Below, one piece after another: positions 43,929-56,245 of a DNA stretch of 64,000 bases. Position 1 is the first letter of the stretch. The number at the start of each line of letters is the position of its first letter. The DNA comes from Garcia nutans. Lineage: Eukaryota; Streptophyta; Magnoliopsida; Malpighiales; Euphorbiaceae. The position numbers and the translations under genes were made by a program. The stretch is from contig CANTUV010000037.1 in NCBI GenBank assembly GCA_947685225.1, positions 26,989,001-27,053,000 on the forward strand. The letters are read 5' to 3'. The notes below the pieces were generated by a model. That model saw only the letters and a program-made list of their open reading frames with translations, had not been told where the DNA came from and did no database searches.

Positions 43929-46185
43929 TATGAGCAGGGATTTTCGCCCCCACTTCCGGTGGAATGGTTCTTGTGACTTCGGCACTATTTAGGCTCGGGA
44001 CTTTAGAGAACACGGACCTAAGTCCGGAGAAAATGGAGTCGCCACCCGAACGGGCCGAGAAAAAAAAGGGGTGGATGACTCGATTCCTAAGGAATCCGCA
44101 ACCCCCTAATGGGTTTGGAAAGTTGGGTACGTGTGGGGAAGGTGAGAAATGGCCCAGCACCCACACAAAGCCCGGTTAATTGGAACCGACCTCCTTTACA
44201 AGTCTTAATATTATAAAATTTTTAAATATAACAATATTATCCATATTACGCACAATAATTAAAATAAAGTATCGATATATTGAAAATCAAAACAATGTCC
44301 AAGCAAAACAAATAAATGGACACCCATCCGAAGATGGAAACATACCCTTACATAATCCATGCCTAAATAGGACACCCATTGAAAGGTAGAAACATGTCCT
44401 TTACATTGGTCTAAAATATAAAAGCAATTTAAATTACATGATATTTAAATAAATGAGGTACCCACCAAGTGGAAACATACCTCTTACAACATTATAAAAT
44501 CTAAATAAATCAATAAAAGTAAATAACCATAATAAATAAATCATTCATCAAAGATATAAATCAAAATATAAAATAAACATCCATCCATGATAAATTAAAT
44601 AAATCAAGCGTTGAAATTAAATAAATCAAAGCATATAATAAACTACATAATCAAATATAAAATTAAATAAAGCAAGTAAATATTCAAATTAGGGCTACTG
44701 TTTCTATTTAAGATTCTTTATTTAATGTGTTTAGGGTTTTGGAATTTATGGGTTTAAGCTACTGTGAGTTTTAAAGGAATTGAAATGGATTAAAGTTTTA
44801 TAATTTAAGAGGTTGATAAAGTTCTTTGTTTAACCAAATTGGTGTTTGAGGAGTGAAATCATGAAATTAGGGTTTGGATACTTTAAAACATTAGGTTTAT
44901 GATTATTAGCTACTGAATTGTTGTTTCTAGGCTTACTGTGTTTGAATTTTAATATTTAAGTTTATAAGGTTTTAAGGTTTAAACGATTAAAGGTTTAGGG
45001 TTTAGGAAAACTAGGGTTTAAGGTTAGCTAGTTTGGGGTTACTGTCTTGGTTTTGAAAGTTGAATTAGGGTTTTTAGTGTTTCGGAGAATGTATTTGATT
45101 TTAGAATTTGGAAAAAATAATTTATAGTTTTATGAAGCTTTATGAAAATAAACAAAATGATTTAAGGTTTATAGAAACAGAAAAGATATTTTTTTAGGGT
45201 TTTTGGAAAGAAAATGATTCAATTTAGGGTTTTGGAAAATTGGAAAGCAGATTAGGGTTTTGATATTTTGAAACGATTTAAGGTTTTGAAAAGTTAGAAA
45301 GTAGATTAGGGTTTTAAGATTTTGAAGAAACAAAAACAATAATTTTAAGATTTTTGGAAAACAAAGAAACGAATTAAGGTTTTTAAGCTTTAGAAAAGGT
45401 AAATTAGGGTTCTAGGGTTTTTTGGATCAAAAGAGACAATCGGATGATTCAAGCTACTATGAAGAAAAAAAAAGATTGGATATTCATACCTTCGTTTGTT
45501 GGATCCACCAAAAATTACTTCTTGGATGAACAAGAACAAAGGCAAGATGGTTGCCTTTGATGGATTGAATTTGCTTGTTTGCTTCTCTCAAAAGTCCGAT
45601 CGTCAATCTCTGCCAAAAAGTTTCTCTTAGTCTGATCGATTCTCTTAATTTTTCCTTAACTCGATTGTCCTCTCCAATTTTTCCCCCCACTCTGTGTTGT
45701 TTTTATCCCTTATTTATAGAAGATTTTTATGATTAATCTTAGTTGCTCACGGAATCTAACATTAATTAAGAAAAGGAAACCGAAACCAAATTGAATTTGG
45801 TTTCGGAAAAATTTGTGTAGGAAAAATTTTACTGGCGAAAAAAAAAACTGTTGTGGAAAAATTTCGCTAGTGAAAAAAAATTACTGCAGGAGCTTGCGGG
45901 CTGCTAGCCGAAAATTGCCTGTGGGCCATTTCACCGCCCCCCTTTTCGGCGACGAAATTTTTCGTCGCCTATTTTTCATTGCCGATTTTTATTTTTATTT
46001 ATTTGTTTATTATTATTATTATTTATTTATTATTAATAATAATTAAATACTAAAGCAAATATTATTTAATTAAGATAACACAAAAATTATTTTGCACTAA
46101 TTAAAATATATTGGACAATACAAAAATTATTTTGGACTTATTAAAATATATTAGACCGGACTGGGTCAAAAATTAAGGGTCTACA
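43929..46185 (-). mobile_element. 3' LTR of element E
   Basis: 2257 bases matching 52027-54263. The plus-strand left end reads TATGAG where the other copy has TGTGAG, so the terminal CA of the minus-strand LTR has mutated. It has a GC-rich first 250 bases, a telomere-like TTTAGGG-rich stretch (44690-45430) and a perfect palindrome at 45948-45969 with arms GGCGACGAAA and TTTCGTCGCC around TT. Confidence 0.9.
44690..45430 (-). repeat. Scattered AAACCCTAA telo-box-like motifs in LTR of E
   Basis: A dozen or so copies of AGGGTTT (minus strand AAACCCT) scattered, not in tandem. The same block is at 52790-53525. In plant promoters AAACCCTA is known as the telo-box; whether it acts here is unknown. 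Not a telomere, because units are irregularly spaced. Confidence 0.65.
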
Positions 46186-46330
46186 GTTTGCCCCCTGCTT
46201 GAACGATCTGAGACTTTAGAGAGTGAAAAGCAATAAGACTTAATTTTTGATGAGATGGTTACTTGAATTTGTTTTGGGTACTTGGACCCGAGATTGAATT
46301 TGATTTGACCGACCTTTTATTAGTTGAGAA
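46186..46330 (-). other. Polypurine tract of E and adjoining noncoding sequence
   Basis: The minus strand reads AGCAGGGGGCAAAC (46199-46186) and runs directly into the LTR start TGTAGACCC. This join is typical of Tat-lineage elements. Confidence 0.85.
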
Positions 46331-46905
46331 TTTTGGCATAACTGGTTGTTCCATTTTTATGAATTGTAGGTCTTTACCCACGAAAAATAGATCTTTATCT
46401 ATTGAAAATTGGGTCTTTAACCTAGGAACATGGATCTTTATCCATTGGAGATTGGGTCTTTACCCGTGAAACATGGATCTTTATCCATTGGAAATCGGGT
46501 CTTTACACTTGAAATATGGATCTTTATCCATTTGAAATCGGGTCTTTAACCTTAAAACAAGGATCTTTATCCTTCAGACTTTGGGTCTTTACCCTTTTAA
46601 ATATGGATCTCTATCCATTGGAAATCGGGTCTTTACCCTTGAAATATGGATCTTTATCCATTTGAAATCGGGTCTTTACCCTTGAAACATGGATCTTTAT
46701 CCATTGGAAATCGGGTCTTTACCCTTGAAACATGGATCTTTATCCATTGAAAATCGGGTCTTTACCCTTGAAATATGGATCTTTATCCATTTGAAATCGG
46801 GTCTTTACCCTTGAAACATGGATCTTTATCCATTAGAGATCGGGTCTTTACCCTTGAAACATGGATCTTTATCCATTGGAAATCGGGTCTTTACCCTGGC
46901 TTCAG
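46330..46905 (-). repeat. 43-base minisatellite, about 13 units
   Basis: Period of 43 bases, for example unit starts at 46668 and 46711. Each unit holds two half-units, GGGTCTTTACCC and TGGATCTTTATCCA, so every half can fold as a small hairpin with loop CTTT. Units at the left end are diverged and those right of about 46620 are nearly uniform. Lies in the noncoding 3' part of E. Confidence 0.92.
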
Positions 46906-49488
46906 CTTTTTTAGCTGGACTGACCTTTTGTCTTTTGCATTTTCATTCTAATTTTTTTCTTTTGATTGATATTGATTTTTTTTTATTCTTTTGAGAATTC
47001 TTTTTCTTGTTCATTAATTAAACATGAACAAAAAAATTCAGCCTTTTTAGCTAGCCTTCATATCTTCTCCTTGCCTCCTGCGTGGCAAGATGTTCAAAAT
47101 ATTTTGTTTATGCATAAACTCAAAAATTGAAAAGGAGAAGCGTTGCCCCCTGTGTAGGCTCAAACTCATGATTTTTTCTATGCGGGCTCTTATTGATGTT
47201 TTTGCCGTCTAGTTCTTCGCACAAGCACATATTTCTTCTTTTGCAAAATGACTGGAGCTTCCACAAGCAAATAGGCTTTCCATGCCCCCTTGATTCAATA
47301 TCTTCTTTTGATTCTTTAGTTCGCAAGGTATTTGCTGTTCACTTTGAAAAGGAATAGACAATACAAGACAAGAAAGTGCGATGTGATATGCTCATGTATG
47401 CATGATATGCATGAATAATACTTACAGTCATTCCATCGACTGACAGACCGAGGTGATCAGTAGAAGTGTTCTCATTGGTTCCTTTTTGACGCTTGTTCAA
47501 GTCTTGCATTGGAATGATCGAAAGCTTTGTATTTGTGGCTTTTATCTTCAAGATGTTGAAAACACGAGTGGTGGAGATCCCAAGTTGCAGAGACAGGGAT
47601 ACATCATTTTTAAACTATGTTTCAGCATGTCAGTTGATAGCTTCTTCATAACCTCGCCAATAATCATTTCCTTTGCCCAGTGTGTCCTTTGGAGGTTTAA
47701 CATACTTCCCTTAACTTGAAGGCTTTGTATGACAAAACTCTTTTTTTTGTTTTTTTTTTATTTTTTTAATTTTTTTTGAATTTTGATTTTGAAATCAAAT
47801 GTTGGTTTTTCCAAATTAATGTCAATGCACCTCAGGACTTGATTTTCCAAATTAACATATCTATAACATGACAACCCTAGTTATCATACTAAACTCGAGA
47901 ATCATTTCTATTTAAGCAAGAACTGTTGCACTTCAAATAGGCACATACACATTACTTGTCCAAATGTCTCATTGAGTTTAAATACTGTCTATCTCATATG
48001 CATGCTTATCCAAACTATCTCCACTAATAGACTCTACCTACCAAAAGAGATCAACAAGTCTTTGATAGGCTTGAAATGGGGTCTATGAGGGGCATGGGTT
48101 AAATGAAGGCCATTTTGAGATAGGAGCTGATGTAACACAATGGACAAATCCTCACACTATAAATTTCTTATTTGAATTTTTGGCAGCTTGGAGGCAATCT
48201 TGCTAGACTCCAAATTCCTTCTATCTTCTTGGCATTAATATGGATCTTGATTAGGACACTTTTTGCCCTTGCAAAAAGTTTGGTTCCCAAATTCGTTTCT
48301 TTTCTTCGTCTCCTTTTTCTTTATTTTTCTTACTCTTTCCTTTCTTTAAGCATTTTATAATTTTGTCCTTCTTCCTTGTAGGACTGTCAAGTATAGAACT
48401 TTCAAGAACTGAATGGTTTTTCTCCTTTTTCTCTTGATTTTGGTTGAATCTTTAATTGGGTTGGACCAATTCAAGTTAAAATGTCCTTATAACCCAAATG
48501 GAAGCCTTTTGCTTCTTTAGGTAAAAGAAAACTCAGTTGGCTTTCTGAACCGCCTTTTTAGTCATTATTCTCTTTTCTTTCTTCTTCTTTTTTCTTCTTT
48601 TCCCTTTTCCCTTTTTCTTTTGTCCCTTTTTTTTCTTTTTTTTTCTTTTACTTTCTTTTCTTTCTTTTTTCTTTTTTTTTTGGTTCTAGCTCTAAAAGAG
48701 TTGTCTTGTTTGTACCAACTTGGGTTTCCAATAATGGATGAGTGGAGTGACATAAATCTTCTTTAACAGGGACAAATCATTTGCTATTCTGATGTTGTCT
48801 TGATATATTGGAGATATTAGGTGAACTTCAACTACCCTTATGGTCTTGAGAACATCAACTACCCTTATGGTCTTGATAACACCAACTATTTTTATAGTCT
48901 TGGCTATGCATTCCATTCCTTGATCTTCTTACCTCTTCACCTTAGTGATCATAAGACTTGTCAAAAGTATCACAACAGCTCAGGGTAGGTTATTGGGGTT
49001 TGTAAGCCAATGAAAAGAAAGCTAAAATTTTATGAAGGCTCAAAGGGACAACTAGGGATTGATATTTAATAGGGTGGATACTAGTTGTTGGTTAACCAAA
49101 CAATGCCTAGATCATTTCTCTCTTAAATAAGTAGAGTTCAATTTCACCGCGAAAGTTTGTCAAAGCATGTTCTAAGACTGACTAGGACCTAGACAAAGAT
49201 AATTATGCAGGAGCCCTCTCTAAGTAAGCATACACAACTCAATGCTATAGAGTAATTCCCTCACCTAGTAAAGTCATTCAATTCATGATGCATAATTATT
49301 TTAATTCATGAATTATCAAGCTAGATTCCTCATTGGTTGAGCACCAAATTGAACAAAGACCAACAAAAATTCTAATGAAAGTAATTTATTCAAACAAATT
49401 TAATTTTGAAAAACATGATTATTCCAATTAAATATTAAAGAAAGCAAAATTGAAAAGCAACATTCAAGCTAAGGAAAGTTTGTTGAGT
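46906..49488 (-). other. Noncoding 3' interior of element E
   Basis: No supported gene. It holds T-rich runs (46950-46990, 47740-47780) and a long pyrimidine tract at about 48570-48690 on the plus strand. Short open frames here have no family features. The segment 49290-49480 resembles F at 43640-43790 (TTGAGCACCAAATTGAA). Confidence 0.6.
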
Positions 49489-50886
49489 TTAAGCTTCTTT
49501 TCCTTTCACATCTTCAATATTTCCATCTTGAAAGGATGATAAAACAAAATATTCTTCCAATCCTTTTCCCACCAAGAAGGTTGCTGGTGGTAGCACTCTG
49601 TTGAATTTTGGCAAATGATTGTCTTTTGTGCTAGTCTTATCAGGCTCAGGCAGCTTACCGCTGTCAATTAAATTTTGGATCTCATGTTTCAATCGCAAGC
49701 ATTTGTCTATCTCATGTCCTTGTGTTTGATGAAATTCACAAAAGGCTTTAGTATTAAATTTCGGGGGTAAAGGATTCGGCAAAGGTCGAGGGGCCAATGG
49801 CTGTAATAGTCCCTTCTTTTGTAGTTTGTTGAAGACCCAAGACAAAGGCTTCCTCAGATCTAAAAAATGTCTTCTATTTGCTTGACTAGTTGTATTGACA
49901 TCAACTTCTTTTTGCATGCTTTGATTGCTAGGCTGATAATTCCCTTTCTCATTCATTCTTATTGAAAAGCGATTCTTCTCCCTTTCCCATTCTTCAATTT
50001 GTAGACCATCTTGGAGAAGATCTTTGAAATCACGGATGAGTGTATGAGACATCTTTTCACGAAGACTAGGCAGGATGCCTCTCACGATCTTCCTTATTTG
50101 ATCAGATTCATCAGGCCTTTTCTTGAGCAAAGCAGCCTTATTTCTCCACCTTTTCACATAGTCCACAAAATTCTCATTTGGCCTTTGTCTAATGGACTCC
50201 GCTTCCATTAAGGTAACTTCTATCTCGACATTATACCCATATTGCTATATGAAGGCCTTGTATAGCAAATCCCAACTCTTTTGTGTTCCATCATCTAAGG
50301 TATTAAACCAATTTTGGACAACAGGGTCCAATTAGAGCATGAAATATCTCAGAGTTTGAGCTTTAGTAGCTCGGGCAGACTGCATAATAGTGATATACAG
50401 CTTCACATGGAGGTGAGGATTTCCAATTCCATCAAACTTCGCAAAGGATGACATCTTGAATTTGTATGGAACTTCTTCGTCTAGCTCAAATAATTTGTAA
50501 ACTTCGGACATTTCTTTGGTTTTCAGTTTCTTCTCAAATTTCTTTTCTAAATCCGCAATCATCTTTTCAACATCATATGTCTCGGTCTTTTCAACAGTTG
50601 TCTTCTCAACAAACTTCAGCTCTTTCTTCTTGTTTTGAGGATCTTGGAAGTATTGAGCCCAATCATCATCATTATCAATGATAACCTTTTCATTATCAAA
50701 AACCACTTCACCAACTTTAGTCTTTCCTTTGTCCTTTGGCTTCTTAGAGCTAGCAGACGCTTCGGTATTATTTCCTAATATTGCAGCCAATTAGTTCTTC
50801 ACGGTCTCAGCTAGAGCCTCTTTTATTTCTTCCATCTTGGCATTGAGGGCCTCATACACTATTCTTTGAATTTGTTCGGGCTCCAT
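49489..50886 (-). pseudogene. gag: gag of Tat-like element E
   Basis: Minus-strand ATG at 50886 (MEPEQIQRIVYEALNAKMEEI) is the most likely start; an open frame reaches back to 51192 and may be partly coding. Order: a coiled-coil-like N-terminus, an acidic/Lys-rich linker, the gag domain (LDPVVQNWFNTLDDGTQKSWDLLYKAFI and RPNENFVDYVKRWRNKAALL) and a C-terminal Cys/His motif (CEFHQTQGHEIDKCLRLKHEIQNLIDSGKL) seen in Ogre/Tat gag proteins. In-frame stops lie at 50791-50793, 50332-50334 and near 50244. The frame is otherwise unbroken from 50886 to the stop at 49489-49491. Confidence 0.88.
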
Positions 50887-52007
50887 TGCTTTTGGTGGAA
50901 AAGAGATTGAGTCTTTGCTAGATACTTCGTCTCCGGCATAGGTCGGATTGTTGTAAGCTTTTGAACTATCGTAATCCAGGGCTATGAGCCAGAGAGGATC
51001 AATGGTATGAGATAAAAATGTATGCATGTATGCATGTACACACAAATAATTAACAAACAAGGACAAATAGGACATTCCTTCCAACCTTATAACATCCACA
51101 CACGAATGGCGAGTCTCTTTTCCTAGGTATATGGTTAACAAAATACCAACATGGGGTATCTTGTTTTCGAATAATTCCCTCGGATGTTTCAACCAATAGT
51201 TATATTTTCAAAAATGGAAATCAACTCATAATAATTCCCATTTATTGGGTTTTAATCCATTTAACCAACTATAGTAGCTTTTATGCTATATTGGATTAAA
51301 ACTAAATTAAGAGGTTTATTATAAATAGATTTCTCACTTGAAAAAAGAAACTAATGATTCATGCCAAAAACAAGCCCATGATTAATTACTCTTAGTATAA
51401 ACTAGGTTCACAATTGATTTTTGGTATTTTATAATTGACCTAAATATTTTGCAAGCTCTTTGTAAGGAAAGGATGAAAATAATTTTATTTCTAAGCCCAT
51501 TGTAAAAAGATTTTAGAAAAAATGGATTTTGGGTTTAGGTCATGTCCAAAGACCATTTTGAAAAGTTTTGAACATAGCTTTGGTCTTTTGGACTTTTAAA
51601 GAAAATTTTATTTGAGCTTACAAATGTACTTGCTTCATATTAGAAAAATAACAAACCAAATAAGCCATGATTTAAACCAAGATAAATTAACCATAGTCAA
51701 ACAACATGCATTTGGGGTAAAAACCTAAGGAAAGTAACTAGGCCAATTACATGAGCTTTAGCCTTTGGGTAAAAAGGCTTAGGTTCTCATAGCAAGTATA
51801 TACCAAATGGTACGAGGCTATGAGTGGTTATGCCATGCTCGATCTCCATACTTTGAGTGACAGTATGGTATCCCTTACATAACATAACACAAGTAACACG
51901 GGCGTCCTAACTCACACATACGATGCAATCTAATATGATGCAATGGATAATATCATTATAAAAAAAGAATAGAATAATAAAAAGACCAACGGAATCAACT
52001 TCTCTTA
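50887..52007 (-). other. Leader region of element E
   Basis: Between primer site and gag. No recognised gene. A minus-strand frame (51192-50791) runs into gag, but its upstream residues match no family I know. Confidence 0.5.
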
Positions 52008-52025
52008 TCCCCAGTGGAGTCGCCA
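52008..52025 (-). other. Primer binding site of E (tRNA-Arg)
   Basis: The minus strand reads TGGCGACTCCACTGGGGA, one base inside the LTR end. It matches the complement of a plant tRNA-Arg 3' end (TGGCGACTCCGCTGGGGA, from memory) with one change. tRNA-Arg priming is typical of the Ogre group. Confidence 0.82.
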
Positions 52026-52026
52026 C

Positions 52027-54263
52027 TGTGAGTGGGGATTTTCGCCCCCACTCCCGGTGGAATGGTTCTTGAGACTTCGGCACTGTTTAGGCTCGGGGCC
52101 TTAGAGAACACGGACCTAAGTTCGGAGAAAATGGAGTCGTCACCCAGACGGGCCGGGAAAAAGAAAGAGGTGGATGACTTGATTCCTAAGGAATCCCCAA
52201 CCCCCTAATGGGTTTAGAAAGTTGGGTACGCGTGGGGAAGGTGAGAAATGACCCAGCACCCCCCACAACTCCCGATTCATTAGAACCAGCCTCCTTTACA
52301 GGTCTTAATATTATAAAATTCTTAAATATAACAATATTATCCATATTACACATAATAATTAAAATAAAGCATCGATATATTAAAAATTAAAACAATGTCC
52401 AAGCAAAATAAATAAATGGACACCCATTCGAAGATGGAAACATGCCCTTACATAATCCATGCCTAAATAGGACACCCACCGAAAGGTAGAAACATTTCCT
52501 TTACATTGGTCTAAAATATAAAAGCAATTTAAATTACATGATATTTAACTAAATGAGGTACCCACCAAGTGGAAACATACCTCTTACAACATTTGGAAAT
52601 CTAAATAAATCGATAAAAGTAAATAACCATAATAAATAAATCATTCATCAAAGATATCAATCAAAATATAAAATAAACATCCATCCATGATAAATTAAAT
52701 AAATCAAGCGTTGAAATTAAATAAATCAAAGCATATAATAAACTACATAATCAAATATAAAATTAAAAAAAGCAAGTAAATATTAAAATTAGGGCTACTG
52801 TTTCTATTTAAGATTCTTTATTTAATGTGTTTAGGGTTTTGGAATTTATGGGTTTAAGCTACTGTGAGTTTTAAAGAAATTGAAATGGATTAAAGTTTTA
52901 TAATTTAAGAGGTTGATAAAGTTCTTTGATTAACCAAATTGGTGTTTGAGGAGTGAAATAGTGAAATTAGGGTTTGGATACTTTAAAACATTAGGTTTAT
53001 GATTATTAGCTACTGAATTGTTGTTTTTAGGCTTATTGTGTTTGAATTTTAATTTTTAAGTTTATAAGGTTTTAAGGTTTAAAGGATTAAAGGTTTAGGG
53101 TTTAGGAAAACTAGGGTTTAAGGTTAGCTAGTTTGGGGTTACTGTCTTGGTTTTAAAAGTTGAAATAGGGTTTTTAGTGTTTCGGAGAATGTATTTGATT
53201 TTAGAATTTGGAAAAAATAATTTATAGTTTTATGAAGCTTTATGAAAATAAACAAAATGATTTAAGATTTATAGAAACAGAAAAGATATTTTTTAGGGTT
53301 TTTGGAAAGAAAAGGATTCAATTTAGGGTTTTGGAAAATTGGAAAGTAGATTAGGGTTTTGATATTTTGAAACGATTTAAGGTTTTGAAAAGTTAGAAAG
53401 TAGATTAGGGTTTTAAGATTTTGAAGAAACAGAAACAACAATTTTAAGATTTTTGGAAAACAAAGAAACGAATAAAGGTTTTTAAGCTTTAGAAAAGGTA
53501 AATTAGGGTTCTAGGGGTTTTTGGATCAAAAGAGACAATTGGATGATTCAAGCTACTGTGAAGAAAAAAAAGATTAGATATTCATACCTTCATTTGTTGG
53601 ATCCACCAAAAATTACTTCTTGGATGAACAAGAACAAAGGCAAGATGGTTGCCTTTGATGGATTGAATTTGCTTGTTTGCTTGTCTCAAAAGTCCCATCG
53701 TTAATCTCTGCCAAAAAGTTTCTCCTAGTCCGATCAATTCTCTTAATTTTTCCTTAACTTAATTGTCCTCTCCAATTTTCCCCCCACTCTGTGTTGTTTT
53801 TAGCCCTTATTTATAGAATATTTTTATGATTAATCTTAGTTGCTCATGGAATCTAACATTAATTAAGAAAAGGAAACCAAAACTGAATTGAATTTGGTTT
53901 CGGAAAAATTTTGCTTGCGAAAAAAAAAACTGCTGCGAAAAAATTTCGCCTGCGAAAAAAAATTGTCGTAGGAGCTTGCAGGTTGCGGGTCAAAAATTGC
54001 CTGCAGGCCATTTCGCCGCCCCCCCTTTTCGGCGACGAAATTTTTCGTCGCCGATTTTTCGTCGTCGATTTTTATTTTTATTTGTTTGTTTATTTATTTG
54101 TTTATTTTTATTTATAAAAATTAAATACTAAAGCAAATATTATTTAATTAAAATAACACAAAAATTATTTTGGACTAATTAAAATATATTGGATAACACA
54201 AAAATTATTTTGGACTTATTAAAATATATTAGACCGGACTGGGTAAAAAATTAAGGGTCTACA
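52027..54263 (-). mobile_element. 5' LTR of element E
   Basis: 2237 bases, TGTGAGTGGGG to GGGTCTACA on the plus strand. Very similar to the 3' LTR, with scattered substitutions and small indels. The palindrome with arms GGCGACGAAA/TTTCGTCGCC is kept at 54031-54052. Confidence 0.92.
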
Positions 54264-54523
54264 CTTCTCCAACCGTATCATGACAAGATGACAAGACAAA
54301 ACTCTCCTCCAATCCTCCCTCTATCATAAAGGTTGCAGGCAGTGGCACCCTTCTGAATTTAGGCAGAGGATTATTCTTGGTGTTGGGCTTATCAAGCTTA
54401 GGCAACTTTTCACTATTAATCAAATCTTGGATCTCGTGCCTTAAGAGAACACATTTATCTATCTCATGCTCTTGTACTTGATGGAATTGACAAAAGGCCT
54501 TGGCATCAAAGCTAGATGGTGGA
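54264..54523 (-). pseudogene. gag: gag fragment of element F (Cys/His motif)
   Basis: Minus-strand text equivalent to E gag near 49500-49760, including AFCQFHQVQEHEIDKCVLLRHEIQDLI, the C-terminal Cys/His motif. It is cut on the left by E (CTTCT) and on the right by LTR G (GTGGA, 54519-54523). Confidence 0.8.
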
Positions 54524-56245
54524 TGGTGCGTCGCGCCTAGTGCTATAGCAATACCGCAAGTGCGCGGGTCGCCTAAGTAATAAAGTAGTGAGTGAGTTAT
54601 CGTTCCACTGAGGACAAGGTCAAGTACTAGTGCAAATCTTAACCGTTGTTTAGCAAACCAATAGTTTTGTAATTAAAAACAACTAATTTAATAACTGGAA
54701 GTAAAGGGAAATTAAATGTTGTGCAAAAAGGATTGATGATAATAATACTATCCAGATATTGAATCCCCCTAGCCTCAATGATATTTATGAACATCAATTC
54801 AATTAAATCATTCAATAGAGTTGAGTTGGCATTCCTCTAAATTAGGCTAAAACCTCTCTCGAGTGAATTAATCCTAATCACTAAGTAGAGTGCCAGAATC
54901 TCTTCTCAAATACAATTAAATAGATATTGCATCAAGAACAAGAAACTATAAACCAAAGGATCTCGTAAGTCTATCTCTAGCACTCCAATCAATCCTCAAC
55001 TCTTATGAGTATTCAATTCATATCAAGCTTTCTTAAGTCAATAATATGAAAATTGCAACCAATTAATAAGCATGCTATTATTAATCAGAAATAAATCATT
55101 AAGCATCATAAGAATAAAACAACTCAATCAATTGATTCAACTAAATATAATTATTCAATCCATACAAATAAGCTAGGGTTCATCAATATCTAGATAGAGA
55201 ATGAATTAGTTCATATTCAAAACCAAAAAAACAGAACAAGAGAAATGAGTAAAAGAAACCAAATAATCCATGGCGAATAATTTGTATTTCTTCACTTGAA
55301 TCCTTAATTCTTAGTTTAGGTCTTGTATAGGATGTATCTTCTTCTTCAAACTCAGCTCAAGACTCTCCTCTTTGCTCCAGCAGTTGGCTCCTTCTCCCTT
55401 GTTCCAGCCCTTGTTCCACGTCTCCTTCTCCTCTTCATTTTCTTCTCCTTTTAACTCCCTTCAAAGCTCACAGCCCATACCTTCCAGCTCACAACCCATA
55501 CCTTCCAACTCACACCACTCTCCCTTGTTTCCCATATTTCCTTTGTTTTTTCTTTCTTTTCCACAAATTAGGTAAGCTTTTCTTTTATTTAATATTACTT
55601 TTGGCAAAAGCTAGTCTTTGTTCCCCCACTTGTCTGCAAAAGAATCTAATTATTCAAGGTTGCCCTAGGTGACACGGCCAAGCTTGCTGGCCGTGTCTCT
55701 CACTTTGCTTGGGACACGGCCAAGCTTGCTGGCCGTGTCTCCTTCTGCCATTTCTTTCCTTCTTTTCTTCTAGGTGACACAGCCAAGCTCCTGGCCGTGT
55801 CATGTGGGTGTGTCACTTTCTGCTTTTAGCTTTGCTCTTCACTTGTTCTTTGGCTTAGGTTGGGACACGACCAAGCTTGTGGCCGTGTCATGTGACACGG
55901 CCACTGGCTTGGGCGTGTCACCTGCCAGTGTCAGCATCTGCCTTCATTTCTTTCCTTTCTTGGTTTTGTTCCTTGGGTGAGACACGGCCAGTGGCTTGGC
56001 CGTGTCTCTTGGGTGTGTCAGCTACTGTCTTGGAATTCATTTGAGGAACACGGCCAAGCTTGCTTTGGCTTGGCCATGTCTTACTTGATTCATGCTCTTT
56101 CTTCATTGTTTTGATCATCCAAAGGAGTTTTTGCACTTTAACCTAAAATAAACACTTAAACAAACTTTAAACAAAAATCAAATGAAACATTAACTAGAAA
56201 CACATAGAAATCATACTAAAAACAAGTATAAAAATGCTCTTATCA
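54524..56245 (-). mobile_element. Solo Athila-type LTR G
   Basis: 1722 bases, TG to CA, with GTGGA at 54519-54523 and 56246-56250. Its plus-strand start (TGGTGCGTCGCGCCTAG ... GTTCCACTGAGGACAAGG) and end (AACATTAACTAGAAACACAT ...) align with the LTRs of D and I. No primer site, polypurine tract or second LTR adjoins it, so the interior was lost by recombination between LTRs. A palindrome cluster is at 55671-56080, the best unit being 55671-55697. Confidence 0.9.
55665..56085. repeat. GACACGGCCA palindrome cluster in LTR G
   Basis: At least seven units. Unit 55671-55697 has perfect 10-base arms around AGCTTGC; a second identical unit follows at about 55714-55740. These are the least decayed copies of the motif in the window. 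Confidence 0.85.

Larger units (their letters stand above)
43929..54263 (-). mobile_element. Tat/Ogre-like gag-only retrotransposon E, whole element
   Basis: A 10335-base minus-strand element with CTTCT at 43924-43928 and 54264-54268. Minus-strand order: 5' LTR (54263-52027), tRNA-Arg primer site (52025-52008), gag (about 50886-49489), 3.3 kb without genes but with a minisatellite, a polypurine tract (46197-46186) and the 3' LTR (46185-43929). The interior is only 5.8 kb and has no trace of protease, RT or integrase. It looks like a non-autonomous element that depended on enzymes from a relative. It inserted into gag of F, a relative with homologous gag. Confidence 0.88.

Noticed and set aside
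44690..45430. Interstitial telomere
   Set aside because: AGGGTTT motifs are scattered with irregular spacing and lie within an LTR that occurs twice.
46330..46905. CRISPR-like regular repeats
   Set aside because: Units are contiguous tandem copies with no unique spacers, in plant DNA inside a retrotransposon.
48565..48916. Lys/Glu/Arg-rich minus-strand protein
   Set aside because: Translation of a pyrimidine-rich simple-sequence tract.
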